DNA of 53,922 nt, from positions 1 to 53,922 of the forward strand of contig DASRFK010000143.1 of assembly GCA_035651635.1 (NCBI GenBank), written 5' to 3'. Numbering within the stretch: position 1 is the stretch's first letter; each line of letters opens with the position of its first letter. Shown here piece by piece: positions 43,646 through 51,823 of this stretch. This DNA is from JANXQE01 sp035651635. GTDB lineage: Bacteria > Verrucomicrobiota > Verrucomicrobiia > Limisphaerales > UBA8199. The notes beneath the pieces were generated by a model. The model did not search any database and was not told the origin of the DNA. It saw only the letters and a list, made by a program, of their open reading frames with translations. A program made the position numbers and the translations under genes.

Positions 43646-44782
43646 TTAGACCAGTTTCAGTTCTTGCCGCACCAGGTGCACGCCCGCAACCAGGTTCGCG
43701 AGTTTCTGTCGCGCGGCCCAGCGCGCGGTCTGGCTCAGGCCGCAATCCGGAGCGAAGACCAGGCGTTCGGGCGGAGCGTGCTTGAGACAGCGCCGCACGC
43801 GCTCGGCCACGTCGGCGGCCGTCTCAATGTAATAGCTCTTGACGTCCACAATCCCCACCGCTACGTCCGTGCGCCGCGCCACCGCCGCGATGAGCTCGAG
43901 TTCGGCAAATTCGCGGCTGGCCATTTCGAGATGCATTTCGTCGCAATGGAAATCCAGGAAGGCCGGGAACATGGGCGCCAGGCGGCGAGGTCCCACGGCT
44001 CGCGCTTTGTAGTTGCCAAAGCAGAGATGGGTGCAAATGCGGGTTCTTGAAGCGACCGATTCGACGGTGCGGTTAAAGAGGTCTACGAAGCGCTTTGGAT
44101 CTTCGCGATGGGCGTAGCAGCTCATGGAAGGTTCGTCGACGCTAATCTCTCGGCACCCGGCGGCGACGAGTTCTTGAAGTTCCTTGCGCACGATGGGGAG
44201 CAAAGCTTCGGCGAGAGCCCAGCGGTCGCGATACTGGTCGTTGGGTTGGAGTCTGCCGCTTAAAGTGTAAGGGCCCGGGACGCTGGCCTTGAGCGTGACA
44301 CCAGGCCTCCTCTCGCCCAGAGAAGGAGAGGGGGAAGGCTTCGAAGCCTGGTTGTAAAGGTTTTGCTGCCATACGGCACTAAAATGCTCCGGGCTCTGGA
44401 CGGATCGATATAATCGCTCGAGGCGTTTGAATTCTTCGACGGCTCCCAGCCCACGTGGGGCGCGCAGTTCGCCGACTACTTTGTGTTTGCCGCGTTGATC
44501 GTGGGCCGGAGGTCCGAACCGGCGCGGCGGCGCGCTTTCCAGCTCGATGCCTTCGATGTATCCGTAAAAGGAGAGATTGAAGTCCAAGCGGGTTTGCTCG
44601 CCATCGGTGATGACGTCGAGTCCGGCGGCCAGTTGGTCATGCAATGCGGCAATCACCGCGTCATCCTGAAGTTCGGCGCGGTCAGCTTCGCCGAACTGGT
44701 CCAGATGCTGACAACAAAACTCCAGCCAGCCCGGAAAAGGATAACTGCCGATAACGCTGGTGCGCAGCGGATTTTCTTTCAT
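43646..44782 (-). CDS. core MetE-like (cobalamin-independent methionine synthase family) methyltransferase
   Basis: The 378-residue protein is half the length of standard MetE and matches the C-terminal catalytic barrel: GSYPFP at the start, DGEQTR, ISVDEPSM (about 213-220), and the zinc site HLC (His252, Cys254), Glu near 286 and Cys347 (APDCGLSQT). Stand-alone core-MetE proteins occur in archaea and some bacteria and may use other methyl donors than methyl-THF. Residues about 148-161 (KPSPSPSLGERRPG) look like a repeat-derived in-frame insertion. It overlaps the start of the SIS gene stop by 4 bases (44779-44782), so it is translationally coupled. The substrate in this pathway is unknown. 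Confidence 0.85.
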   Translation of the reverse strand: MKENPLRTSVIGSYPFPGWLEFCCQHLDQFGEADRAELQDDAVIAALHDQLAAGLDVITDGEQTRLDFNLSFYGYIEGIELESAPPRRFGPPAHDQRGKHKVVGELRAPRGLGAVEEFKRLERLYRSVQSPEHFSAVWQQNLYNQASKPSPSPSLGERRPGVTLKASVPGPYTLSGRLQPNDQYRDRWALAEALLPIVRKELQELVAAGCREISVDEPSMSCYAHREDPKRFVDLFNRTVESVASRTRICTHLCFGNYKARAVGPRRLAPMFPAFLDFHCDEMHLEMASREFAELELIAAVARRTDVAVGIVDVKSYYIETAADVAERVRRCLKHAPPERLVFAPDCGLSQTARWAARQKLANLVAGVHLVRQELKLV

Positions 44783-45576
44783 ACAGGTTCGGTTCCGGCT
44801 TCGGCGTAGAGACGGGCAAGTCGGTGGGCGTGCTCGTCGTAAGCCGCCTCGAAAATTTCGGTGGCGCGCGGCCCCCCGACGATGGCGGCGGCGGTCAGCA
44901 CCTTCGGGGGGTGACCGGCGGCAATTAGGCGCGCCGCCACTTCAGCCTTGATGGTGTTGATCAGCAGGCAACCGCCCACCGTCGAGCCGGGCGAGACTGG
45001 GGTATCCAGGCCGTCTAGCTTAACCATGGCGTCGCCGATTGGCGCGCCGGTGTCGAGCACCAGGTCGGCAAAGTCCTGGAGTTTCCTGCCTTTGGGGTGT
45101 TTGGAAACGCTGGCTTCGGAATGCTTGCGGCTGATAATCACCACCACTTTCACGCCGCGCTTTTGCAGTCCCTCGGCCATTTCGATCGGCACAAGATTGC
45201 AGCCGCTGGAAGAAATGACGAAGCCGGAATCCTCGGGCCGCACGGCAAAATTGCGGAGAATTCGCTCCGCGAGGCCGGAAACATTTTCGAGGAACATGGC
45301 CTGACGTTGCCCGTTGGCGCCAACGACCGGGTTGTGAAAAGTCAGCGAGAGCTCGACGATGGGATTGAATCCGGGGAATGAGCCGTAACGCGGCCACATC
45401 TCCTCGACCATGATGCGGCTATGGCCCGAGGCGAACAGATGAACCATTCGGCCGGCCAGGATGCTGCGCGCAAACCAGTCGGCGGCCGTTTGGATTTGTG
45501 GCAATTGCCGCTCCACGCGCTCCAGTAGTTCGCGGGATTTGTCGAGATATACCTGGCCGGGAGAAGTTTTGCTCAT
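44779..45576 (-). CDS. SIS-domain sugar isomerase-like protein (UPF0309 type)
   Basis: ATG 45576 (MSKTSPGQVYLD) is chosen; the upstream open frame lacks family features. The 265-residue protein is one SIS fold: MVHLFASGHSRIMVEEMWPRYGSF, then VISSSGCNLVPIEMAEG and ISRKHSEAS. The ASGHS and SSSG motifs bind a phosphosugar. It resembles UPF0309 and related isomerases that act on amino-sugar phosphates. It sits 8 bases after ROK and overlaps MetE-like by 4, so the order kinase then isomerase is consistent with a sugar phosphate being produced and converted. Confidence 0.87.
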   Translation of the reverse strand: MSKTSPGQVYLDKSRELLERVERQLPQIQTAADWFARSILAGRMVHLFASGHSRIMVEEMWPRYGSFPGFNPIVELSLTFHNPVVGANGQRQAMFLENVSGLAERILRNFAVRPEDSGFVISSSGCNLVPIEMAEGLQKRGVKVVVIISRKHSEASVSKHPKGRKLQDFADLVLDTGAPIGDAMVKLDGLDTPVSPGSTVGGCLLINTIKAEVAARLIAAGHPPKVLTAAAIVGGPRATEIFEAAYDEHAHRLARLYAEAGTEPV

Positions 45577-45584
45577 CGAGGATT

Positions 45585-46493
45585 TCAGAATTTGGGTAGA
45601 TTCGTTTGCATGGCTTGCCAGGCGGCGCCGAAGGCACCCGCTCGGTCGCCCAGCTTGGCCCGGAGGATGCGCGCGCGTGAGCCACCGGGACGCCACTCGA
45701 ACTGATCGAGGAACCTCGAGAGCGGATCAAAGAGGGCGGGGCCCGCCTGCGTGATTCCACCGCTGAGGATGATGATCTCGGGGTCGAGCGCATTGATCAA
45801 AGAAGCCAGCCCGGCGGCCAGCGCGCGAATGGATTTTAGCCAGACCTCACGGGCCGTTTTGTCTCGCTTGCGCGCGGCGGCGACCAACTCGCGGGTCGAC
45901 GCAAAGCGCCCTTGGCTTCGGGCGCGCACGGTGCTGTCCCCGATGGCGTCTTCCAGGCTGCCTGGGGTACCCGTGATATCAGGCGGACCCTCGGGGTTTA
46001 GGGAAAGGTGTCCGAAATGACCCGCCCGCCCAAGACGGCCGCGCAAGAGATGGCCATCGACGATGGCGGCGCCGCCCACGCCGGTCCCGAGCGTCAAAAG
46101 AACCACATTGCGACCGCCGCGCGCGGCTCCGCGCCAAACTTCACCCAGCAACGCCGCGTGCGCGTCATTGAGGACCGGCACTGCCGACGCGAGGCGAAAG
46201 CGCTTTTGCCAATCGAGATTCTCCAGCCCGGGCAGACGCTCCGGCATGAAGGCAATCGAACGATAGTCCGCCGCCGCCAGGCCCGGGGCGGCTAAACCAA
46301 CACAGGCGGCGGGGGTTTTCACTTGCGCCTGTATGGCCGCTAATACCCGCTCGACGTTCTTGATCCAATTACTGCCTCCGGTCGAGCCAGTGGGCGCGAG
46401 TTGTTCCGCCAGGACGCGGCCGGTTTCGGTAATCGCCAGGCCTTTGATGTTTGTTCCGCCCAAATCCAATCCAATCGCGTAGGTCGCGCTCAT
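45585..46493 (-). CDS. ROK-family sugar kinase-like protein
   Basis: ATG 46493 (MSATYAIGLDLGGTNIKG) is the family start. The 302-residue protein has the phosphate-1 DLGGTNIKG, the DAHAALLGE segment with a candidate catalytic Asp, and TLGTGVGGAAIVDG. The zinc-binding CxCGxxGCxE motif of most ROK kinases is absent: the segment reads GHLSLNPEGPPDITGTPG instead, after the first GHFGHL. This suggests a zinc-free ROK subtype. It could phosphorylate a hexose or amino sugar. It overlaps the SDR gene by 4 bases (46490-46493), so they are translationally coupled. Confidence 0.88.
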   Translation of the reverse strand: MSATYAIGLDLGGTNIKGLAITETGRVLAEQLAPTGSTGGSNWIKNVERVLAAIQAQVKTPAACVGLAAPGLAAADYRSIAFMPERLPGLENLDWQKRFRLASAVPVLNDAHAALLGEVWRGAARGGRNVVLLTLGTGVGGAAIVDGHLLRGRLGRAGHFGHLSLNPEGPPDITGTPGSLEDAIGDSTVRARSQGRFASTRELVAAARKRDKTAREVWLKSIRALAAGLASLINALDPEIIILSGGITQAGPALFDPLSRFLDQFEWRPGGSRARILRAKLGDRAGAFGAAWQAMQTNLPKF

Positions 46494-47296
46494 GGCGTGG
46501 TTTGGCCGTCGGTAACGGACCAACCTCCGTCGACGGTCAGCACCTGTCCGGTGCTGAAGCGTGAAGCGTCCGACATGAAAAAGACCGCCGCGGCATCCAA
46601 ATCGGAAGGATGGCCAATGCGGCCGCCGTCCAGAGGCTGTTTGCTTTTGACGAAAGCCATGATTTTCGGATCATTGGCGGCGCGCTGCGCCATGGGGGTT
46701 TGGACCAGGCCGGGCGCCAGCGCGTTAAAGCGAATGCGCTTGGGCGCATAGAGAGACGCGCAGGATTTAGTTAAGCCGATAATGCCGCTCTTTGCCGCCG
46801 CATAACTGTGGGTGGCAAAATGATCACCCGATGGCGAAAAGGCCAGTACGCTGGTGAGATTCAGGATGGTGCCGCCGGAATTGCGGGACAGGAGTTGGCG
46901 CACGGCCGCGCGGTTTGAATAAAACACGGAAGTTAAATTGAGTTCCATCGTGAGCCGCCAGCCGTCGTTGGTGATTTCGTGCAACGGCCCGTCGCCCCAG
47001 CGCCGGCCGGATCCGCCTGCCACGTGGTAGAGTCCATCGAAGCGGCCGAAGAGAGACGCACACTCCTCGATCGCGTTGGGCGCGGTTTCAGGCCGCGTGG
47101 CGTCCGAGTGGATGAACCGAGCTGCTGGGCCAAGCTCCCGGGCGGCGGTTGCCAGATCCTCTTCCAACCCAACCGCCACGACGCTCGCACCGGCTGCGAC
47201 AAACGCTTTAACGGCCGATAAGCCTATGCCCCCGGTACCGCCAATGACAACCAAGCCTTTGCCGTCGAGCGCTGGTGGATTTAGGGCTGGGGCCAT
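46490..47296 (-). CDS. short-chain dehydrogenase/reductase
   Basis: ATG 47296 (MAPALNPPALDGKG) starts directly before the Rossmann motif VVIGGTGGIGLS. The 268-residue SDR has DATRPETAP, and the catalytic set Ser (LNLTSVLAF), Tyr and Lys (HSYAAAKSG). The C-terminus FSTGQVLTVDGGW is classical. It probably oxidises or reduces a sugar-like hydroxyl with NAD(P). It is the first gene of the nine-gene minus-strand cluster. The 273-base gap to the divergent esterase gene should hold both promoters. Confidence 0.92.
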   Translation of the reverse strand: MAPALNPPALDGKGLVVIGGTGGIGLSAVKAFVAAGASVVAVGLEEDLATAARELGPAARFIHSDATRPETAPNAIEECASLFGRFDGLYHVAGGSGRRWGDGPLHEITNDGWRLTMELNLTSVFYSNRAAVRQLLSRNSGGTILNLTSVLAFSPSGDHFATHSYAAAKSGIIGLTKSCASLYAPKRIRFNALAPGLVQTPMAQRAANDPKIMAFVKSKQPLDGGRIGHPSDLDAAAVFFMSDASRFSTGQVLTVDGGWSVTDGQTTP

Positions 47297-47569
47297 TGTG
47301 CAAATGCTTGGGAATGAGTGGGGTGTCGTCAACTCTATTCGGGACGGGGGAGTGGCGAGGTGCGAGGGGCGGGTGGCGAGTCGCCGACGTGTGCTTTGAT
47401 CTCGAAATCGAGGATTGGGCAGACGCGGCAGGCAATAAAGCGATGGAGAGGCTGGGCCGCTCCCGAACTCAAGAAGCGCGTGATTCAAGAGCTAACCAGG
47501 CTACATCTATGGCAACAATTCTAATCGCCTGAGCTTGTGCTCCGTTCCATAATCATTGTTCGCTAAAAA

Positions 47570-48622
47570 ATGCTTCGCCCAACCAATTGTACTCAGCTTT
47601 TTGTGAAACGGCATTTCCTCACGACCGGGCAAGCACTCATCGTCTCGCTTTCTGTGCTGTTGCTGGCTGCGATCCCGCAAAGTCTCGAATTATTCGCGCA
47701 GAATAGCGGACCCACAGCAGCGCCGCCGCTTGAGATCCAAAAACCCGTGGTGATGGAGTTATGGTCGGATAAAGTGCCGGACGAACTCGGGGACATTGGA
47801 CCCGAGAGGGTGCGCATGTCTCCTAAGTTGGACCGCAAACAGGTTGAAGTCACGGAGCCGACCCGATTGATCACTGATGTGAGCAAGCCGAGCATTACGA
47901 TTTGCCGGCCTCCAAAGGACAAGGACAATGGCACGGCGATCCTGATCTGCCCGGGAGGCGGTTACTGGGATCTGTACTGGCAATTGGAAGGCGAGGAGGT
48001 GGCGGCCTGGCTGAACTCGCGCGGCATCACGGGCATCATCCTGAAATACCGGGTCCCCCGGCGAGCCGATGATGTGAAAGGTGAGCCGGCCCGACGGCCA
48101 CTCGAGGATGCCCAGCGGGCAGTCAGCCTGGTGCGCAGCAAGGCTGGACAATGGGGGCTTCACTCTCAACGCATTGGCATCATCGGCTTCTCGGCTGGGG
48201 GGCACCTGGCAATTGCCACCGCGACCCAATTTGAAAAGCGCTCGTACGAACCTCAGGACGAAATCGACCGCGTGAGTTGCCGCCCGGACTTCGCGATCCT
48301 CGTTTATCCGGGCTACCTCAAAGCCAAGGACAAGGACGAACTGTCGTCGGCGTTAAGTATTCCGCGGGGAACGCCTCCGGTGTTTCTGGCGCACGGGGAC
48401 GAGGACATCATCAGCCCTCCGCAGCACAGCGTGTGCCTGTATCTGGCGCTGAAGCGAGCCGGTATTCCGGCGGAGTTACATATCTATTCCGGATCGGCGC
48501 ATGATTTCGGTGTGCGCACCAACGATCATCCCTGTTCGGCCTGGACAGGAGCTTGTGAACAGTGGCTGCGATACCAAGGTTTTTCAACTGCCAGGCCAGC
48601 GCGAGACAGTGCAAGGCAGTGA
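47570..48622 (+). CDS. exported alpha/beta-hydrolase (acetyl-xylan/BD-FAE-type esterase)
   Basis: The 350-residue protein has a membrane-type signal (about 21-43, ALIVSLSVLLLAAIPQ, end at FAQ). The fold shows the oxyanion PGGGY (about 128-132), the nucleophile elbow GFSAGGH (Ser208), HGDEDIIS (Asp near 278) and SAHDFG (His311). The set fits acetyl-xylan esterase and feruloyl-like BD-FAE enzymes, so it probably deacylates plant polysaccharides outside the cytosol. It is divergent from the SDR gene and may be co-regulated with the cluster. It is followed by a repeat-rich region. Confidence 0.9.
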   Translation: MLRPTNCTQLFVKRHFLTTGQALIVSLSVLLLAAIPQSLELFAQNSGPTAAPPLEIQKPVVMELWSDKVPDELGDIGPERVRMSPKLDRKQVEVTEPTRLITDVSKPSITICRPPKDKDNGTAILICPGGGYWDLYWQLEGEEVAAWLNSRGITGIILKYRVPRRADDVKGEPARRPLEDAQRAVSLVRSKAGQWGLHSQRIGIIGFSAGGHLAIATATQFEKRSYEPQDEIDRVSCRPDFAILVYPGYLKAKDKDELSSALSIPRGTPPVFLAHGDEDIISPPQHSVCLYLALKRAGIPAELHIYSGSAHDFGVRTNDHPCSAWTGACEQWLRYQGFSTARPARDSARQ

Positions 48623-48673
48623 AGCGGTTAGACCACGCATGGACACCGATGAAAGCAGTGTGATCGGGGACAT

Positions 48674-48801
48674 TAAGAGCGTGTTGTAGAAATTTGCTTT
48701 GGAGTCCCGCCTTTAGGCGGCCCGGCGCCAAAACCGTCTGAAGGCGGGACTCCAAACCCAGGTGCCCACGCCCAAGCCGAGGTGTTTAAAACACGCTCTA
48801 A
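48674..48801. mobile_element. MITE-like element, copy C (full length)
   Basis: GAGCGTGTTGTA and TGTTTAAAACACGCTC form the ends, flanked by TAA on both sides (48674-48676 and 48799-48801). The inner hairpin GGAGTCCCGCCTTTAGGCGG ... AAGGCGGGACTCC is nearly perfect. It follows the esterase gene and, at 48632-48660, a degenerate GACCACGCATGGACACC word like the flank of copy A. The stretch 48623-49040 has no gene. Confidence 0.8.
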
Positions 48802-48853
48802 GAATCACAACAATGTCCTATCGCCTGCCGGACCTGGCGGGGGCCGCCCTTAG

Positions 48854-48880
48854 CCGCCTCAAGGCGGGACTCCAAACCGA
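48854..48880. repeat. half copy of the MITE core
   Basis: GCCGCCTCAAGGCGGGACTCC, then AAACCGA, matches the right half of the MITE hairpin. There are no terminal repeats. It is probably a decayed fragment. Confidence 0.6.
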
Positions 48881-49040
48881 AAGGCGCAACTATATCAGAA
48901 ATGCGACTTGTACTCGGCACCTGTTACAGCTTGCCTTCTCTATCTCGCCGCATCCATACTTGGCTCGAATTGGTGCGAGTCAACGCTTGGCTCGGACGGC
49001 ACCGCGAAAGAACATGGAATTGAATCGGAGGGCTTTTGAA

Positions 49041-49262
49041 ATGAAACGTGAGTTAATGAAATCAATTGGCTTGGCCGTGGTCTATGTGAGTCTTGCGGGG
49101 TTACTGGCCGGTTGTGTGTGGTCGGTTGGTGGGAAGGAGCATGTTACGAGCGCCCAACCGACGCGAGGCCAGGAACTCATCGATCTGAAAAAGGCCAGGG
49201 ATCAGGGTGCTATCACCCCGGAAGAGTACGAAAACAAGCGAAGGCAAATCCTGGAGCGTTAA
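49041..49262 (+). CDS. small lipoprotein with SHOCT-like C-terminus
   Basis: ATG 49041 follows a clear GGAGGG Shine-Dalgarno (49027-49032); an ATG at 49014 lacks one. The 73-residue product has a lipoprotein signal with the lipobox LLAGC. A linker follows, then an SHOCT-like motif LIDLKKARDQGAITPEEYEN. SHOCT motifs are short oligomerisation modules. The role is unknown, but an envelope location is likely. It is flanked on both sides by MITE fragments. Confidence 0.8.
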   Translation: MKRELMKSIGLAVVYVSLAGLLAGCVWSVGGKEHVTSAQPTRGQELIDLKKARDQGAITPEEYENKRRQILER

Positions 49263-49334
49263 GTCCTGAAGAGCCTGCGTGGACTGAAGGTTCGTGCAAG
49301 AGTAAGTACCCGGTCGGAGGCGATGTCCCAACGG

Positions 49335-49417
49335 TTCCAATTCTGCGGCTTCGGACGGTTTTTGGCGCCGGGCCGCCTAAAGGCGGGACTCCAAACCGAG
49401 TTCTTAATGCGCTCTAG
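49335..49417. mobile_element. MITE-like element, copy E (degenerate)
   Basis: The core GGCGCCGGGCCGCCTAAAGG, then CGGGACTCCAAACC, is followed by a worn end TTCTTAATGCGCTC and TAG (49415-49417). The left hairpin arm is decayed. It lies between the lipoprotein and element G, which shares the TAG. The 306-base gap to the kinase-like gene is wholly repeat. Confidence 0.6.
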
Positions 49418-49572
49418 GAGGCGGCTTAAAAATGAGTCCTGGGCGCCATTCCGGCGGCGAGACGCCGCCGGGACCCGCAGGCGAGGACGCCTTGCGCTAC
49501 GTAGCGCGGGCCTCTGGCCCGCGGGTTTTGGCGGCGTCTCGCCGCTAAGATCATTATTAAAACATGCTCTAA
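49415..49572. mobile_element. second palindromic element (G) abutting the cytidylate-kinase-like stop codon
   Basis: The right end is ATTAAAACATGCTC then TAA (49570-49572), matching the MITE end class. The left end, GAGGCGGCTTAAAA, is a weak match. The interior is different: GGCGGCGAGACGCCGCC near 49453 mirrors GGCGGCGTCTCGCCGC near 49530, and GCGCTACGTAGCGC (49494-49507) is a perfect palindrome. Thus it may share transposase ends but not the core. Confidence 0.5.
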
Positions 49573-50288
49573 GCCGCCAGGACCATCCTTCCGGGGGCCA
49601 TTTCCGATGCGATCATCCGGGCGACGTCGTGGATCGGGGTCAGGTCCGTGTTAATGACGAAGTGATATAGAAGCGGATCGTCGATGTTCTTGCTGAAGAA
49701 CTGCTTGAGGTACCCCCTGCGCGCAAGGTCCTCTCGCTGAGCTGACTTTAAAGCACCCCCCGGGGTGAGCTGGTTCAGATGTTCGAGTCGTTCAGCCCTT
49801 CGATGCAAAGAGCCCACCAGCCTAACGTGAAAGACGTGTGGCAGGCGGGCGGTGATCACGTTGGCAGCACGTCCAATGATAATCACGTGACCGAGGTGCG
49901 CCAGCCGCAGAATCGTTTCCGATGTTTTGCGCACCAGCATCCAGGACGGAGGATGCAGCCCGAACAACTCGTCCATGATATCCGTCATCTCCGAAACATG
50001 ATCCTCCGGCATAAACCTGGCCAGCCTGGCCGGCAAATGATGATCGGCCAGGACCTTCTCCACGAGGTTGCGGTCAAAAACGGTCCATGGCCTGGCTGGC
50101 TGTGGTTCTTCGCTTTGGAGTAGAACCGCTAACTTTTCGGCCAATTCATGCCCGCCCGAGCCTGCCTGGCGCGAGATGGTCACGGCGGCGAATTTGCGGC
50201 CCAGGTTATGAGATCCCGCCCGGGCGTCGGGTTTAAGCTGGCAATTGATAAAGCTTAGGCACTTTTCCACATCGATGGTTGAGTTCAT
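49569..50288 (-). CDS. cytidylate kinase-like protein
   Basis: ATG 50288 (MNSTIDVEKC) has an AAAGGAA sequence before it. The 239-residue protein has the signature AAVTISRQAGSGGHELAEKL (about 33-52) and NLVEKVLADHHL. The tail VIIIGRAANVITARL is typical of the P-loop kinase family called cytidylate-kinase-like, found widely but without proven function. The stop codon TAG uses the last bases of the flanking repeat, so the C-terminus (GRMVLAA) may have been reshaped by that insertion. It is probably cytosolic and monocistronic. Confidence 0.8.
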   Translation of the reverse strand: MNSTIDVEKCLSFINCQLKPDARAGSHNLGRKFAAVTISRQAGSGGHELAEKLAVLLQSEEPQPARPWTVFDRNLVEKVLADHHLPARLARFMPEDHVSEMTDIMDELFGLHPPSWMLVRKTSETILRLAHLGHVIIIGRAANVITARLPHVFHVRLVGSLHRRAERLEHLNQLTPGGALKSAQREDLARRGYLKQFFSKNIDDPLLYHFVINTDLTPIHDVARMIASEMAPGRMVLAA

Positions 50289-50653
50289 GAAGGTTCCTTT
50301 GGCCGCAAATGGCGGCCGGAGGCGTCTGAGCGCCCGGTTTGGGTCTCGCGTTGGGTGGTCATGCGTCGCCCAGTCCTTTTCCAAAGTAGGCCTCGCCCTC
50401 AAACCATTCAAACCCCCTGCGCACGATTTGAATTCTGTTAATTTTGCATATTAAATGAAAATTTTTGTAAGTTTGGTGCCTCCATTTACGTTTATTCCGG
50501 TAGAGTCTTTGCTGACTCTTCTTAAGTCTGGTTAAGCCGGTCTGGAGTCGGGCGGTCGCAAGGGGGCGCCGCCCGCTCCGGACCGGTCGGTTTTCCAGCG
50601 CTGGGCCCTTGCGCGATGTCCTTAATTTTGATTTCAAGCCAGGAAGGCCTGAG
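50289..50653. other. 365-bp intergenic stretch
   Basis: No gene. An AT-rich block around 50428-50480 (TTAATTTTGCATATTAAATG) stands out from the GC-rich background and is the likely promoter zone for the divergent kinase-like and prepilin-like genes. No clear -35/-10 pair can be fixed. Nearer the prepilin gene the DNA is GC-rich again. Confidence 0.4.
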
Positions 50654-51574
50654 ATGTGCCAAATTGGCACTGGAACAATGCAAAACTGGCCTAAAACCCG
50701 TCGGGTGAACGGTTCCGCTGCCGCGCGAAAGCGCGCACCGGGGGCGTTCACACTGATTGAGTTACTGGTGGTGATTGCGATTATCGCAATTCTGGCGGCA
50801 TTGTTGCTGCCGGCTTTGGCCAAGGCCAAGGCGCGCGCCCAACGCCTTCAATGCGCTTCCCAACTCAAACAATTGGGCGTGGCGTTCCAAATGTTTGTCA
50901 TGGATCACGATGACAAATATTGTCCCTCCGCGTATCGCACCGGCGATTACATGTACCAATTAGCCTGGGACGATTACTTGCATCGGTACATCGGCGGGGT
51001 GGATTCCGACGCCGATCTCGAGTTGGGCATTACGGATCCGACCAAGGTCCCCAAGATTCTTAAATGCCCGGCTGACCAGATCCAGGTATCGATCGCCTGG
51101 GGCCAGTTTGCGACGCGCCGATCTTATTCCATGAATTTTGCAGGGTTCGCCAATGGAGCTAATCCGATTTTGCCAGATGCGAAATTTGGAGTCGGGGTTT
51201 ACATCGCCAACAACAACGGTTCCCGTCCTCTCTGGGAACCGCCGGGCTACAAAGCGAGCGTGGTGAAGGATCCCTCCGGAACTATCCTTCTGGCCGAAGT
51301 GCCGAACGGAGAGAATATGGCAGGCAATGATTGGCCGTCGTTCTGTGCAGGGCCCATTAATTCGAGCGGCAATTTTTCAGGCTTAACGGCAGATTGCTTC
51401 CAAATTGGCACTTCGACTTACAACTATGGCGCCGCCGAATATGGTTTGCACGCGTTCCGGTTCAATTACCTATTCCACGACGGCCACATTTCAACGCTTA
51501 AATATTTCGAGACGATCGGTTCGGGCACGACCAATGCCCCGCGCGGGATGTGGACCATGCTGGCCGGGGATTGA
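50654..51574 (+). CDS. prepilin-like protein (type II secretion/type IV pilin signal)
   Basis: ATG 50654 follows AGGAAGG (50641-50647). The 306-residue protein has a basic leader (RKRAPGA), then FTLIELLVVIAIIAILAALL with Glu at position 5 of the mature protein. The prepilin-peptidase site is thus at A-F, with Ala where Gly is usual. Two Lys/Ala-rich turns follow (PALAKAKARAQ), and then a globular part with a late HDGHISTLKYFE. This layout is the common Verrucomicrobia/Planctomycetes pseudopilin-like type found in large numbers per genome. Function is unknown; surface assembly by a type II/IV machine is inferred from the signal. Confidence 0.9.
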   Translation: MCQIGTGTMQNWPKTRRVNGSAAARKRAPGAFTLIELLVVIAIIAILAALLLPALAKAKARAQRLQCASQLKQLGVAFQMFVMDHDDKYCPSAYRTGDYMYQLAWDDYLHRYIGGVDSDADLELGITDPTKVPKILKCPADQIQVSIAWGQFATRRSYSMNFAGFANGANPILPDAKFGVGVYIANNNGSRPLWEPPGYKASVVKDPSGTILLAEVPNGENMAGNDWPSFCAGPINSSGNFSGLTADCFQIGTSTYNYGAAEYGLHAFRFNYLFHDGHISTLKYFETIGSGTTNAPRGMWTMLAGD

Positions 51575-51590
51575 GGACGGCCTCACCATA

Positions 51591-51773
51591 GATTCCCCCC
51601 AGATTCGGGGCGACCGCAGATGGGGCGTACGGGATGGATTCGCCGCGGATTCGGGGCGACCGCAGATGGGACGTACGGGATGGATTCCCCGCAGATTCGG
51701 GGCAACCGCAGATGGGGCGTGCGGGATGGATTCCCGCAGATTCGGGGCGACCACAGATAGGGCGTACGGGATG
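51591..51773. repeat. four-copy 46-bp tandem repeat
   Basis: Units begin at 51591, 51637, 51683 and 51729. The consensus begins GATTCCCCGCAGATTCGGGG and continues CGACCGCAGATGGGGCGTAC, with few changes between units. The last unit lacks one base. It directly follows the prepilin-like gene. A lone related copy lies at 29243. It has no spacers, so it is not a CRISPR. Confidence 0.9.
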
Positions 51774-51823
51774 CATCTGGGCTGAGCTCGGTCCGCAGTC
51801 CTTCGCCCGGTGACTTCTTTTCC

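Noticed and set aside
50664..50680. Possible sigma-54 promoter (TGGCAC ... ATGCA) in the prepilin-like gene's first codons
   Set aside because: The distance between the GG and GC elements is 12 bases, not the required 10, and it lies inside the coding region.
51591..51773. CRISPR-like array
   Set aside because: The units are tandem with no spacers, and no cas genes are present.
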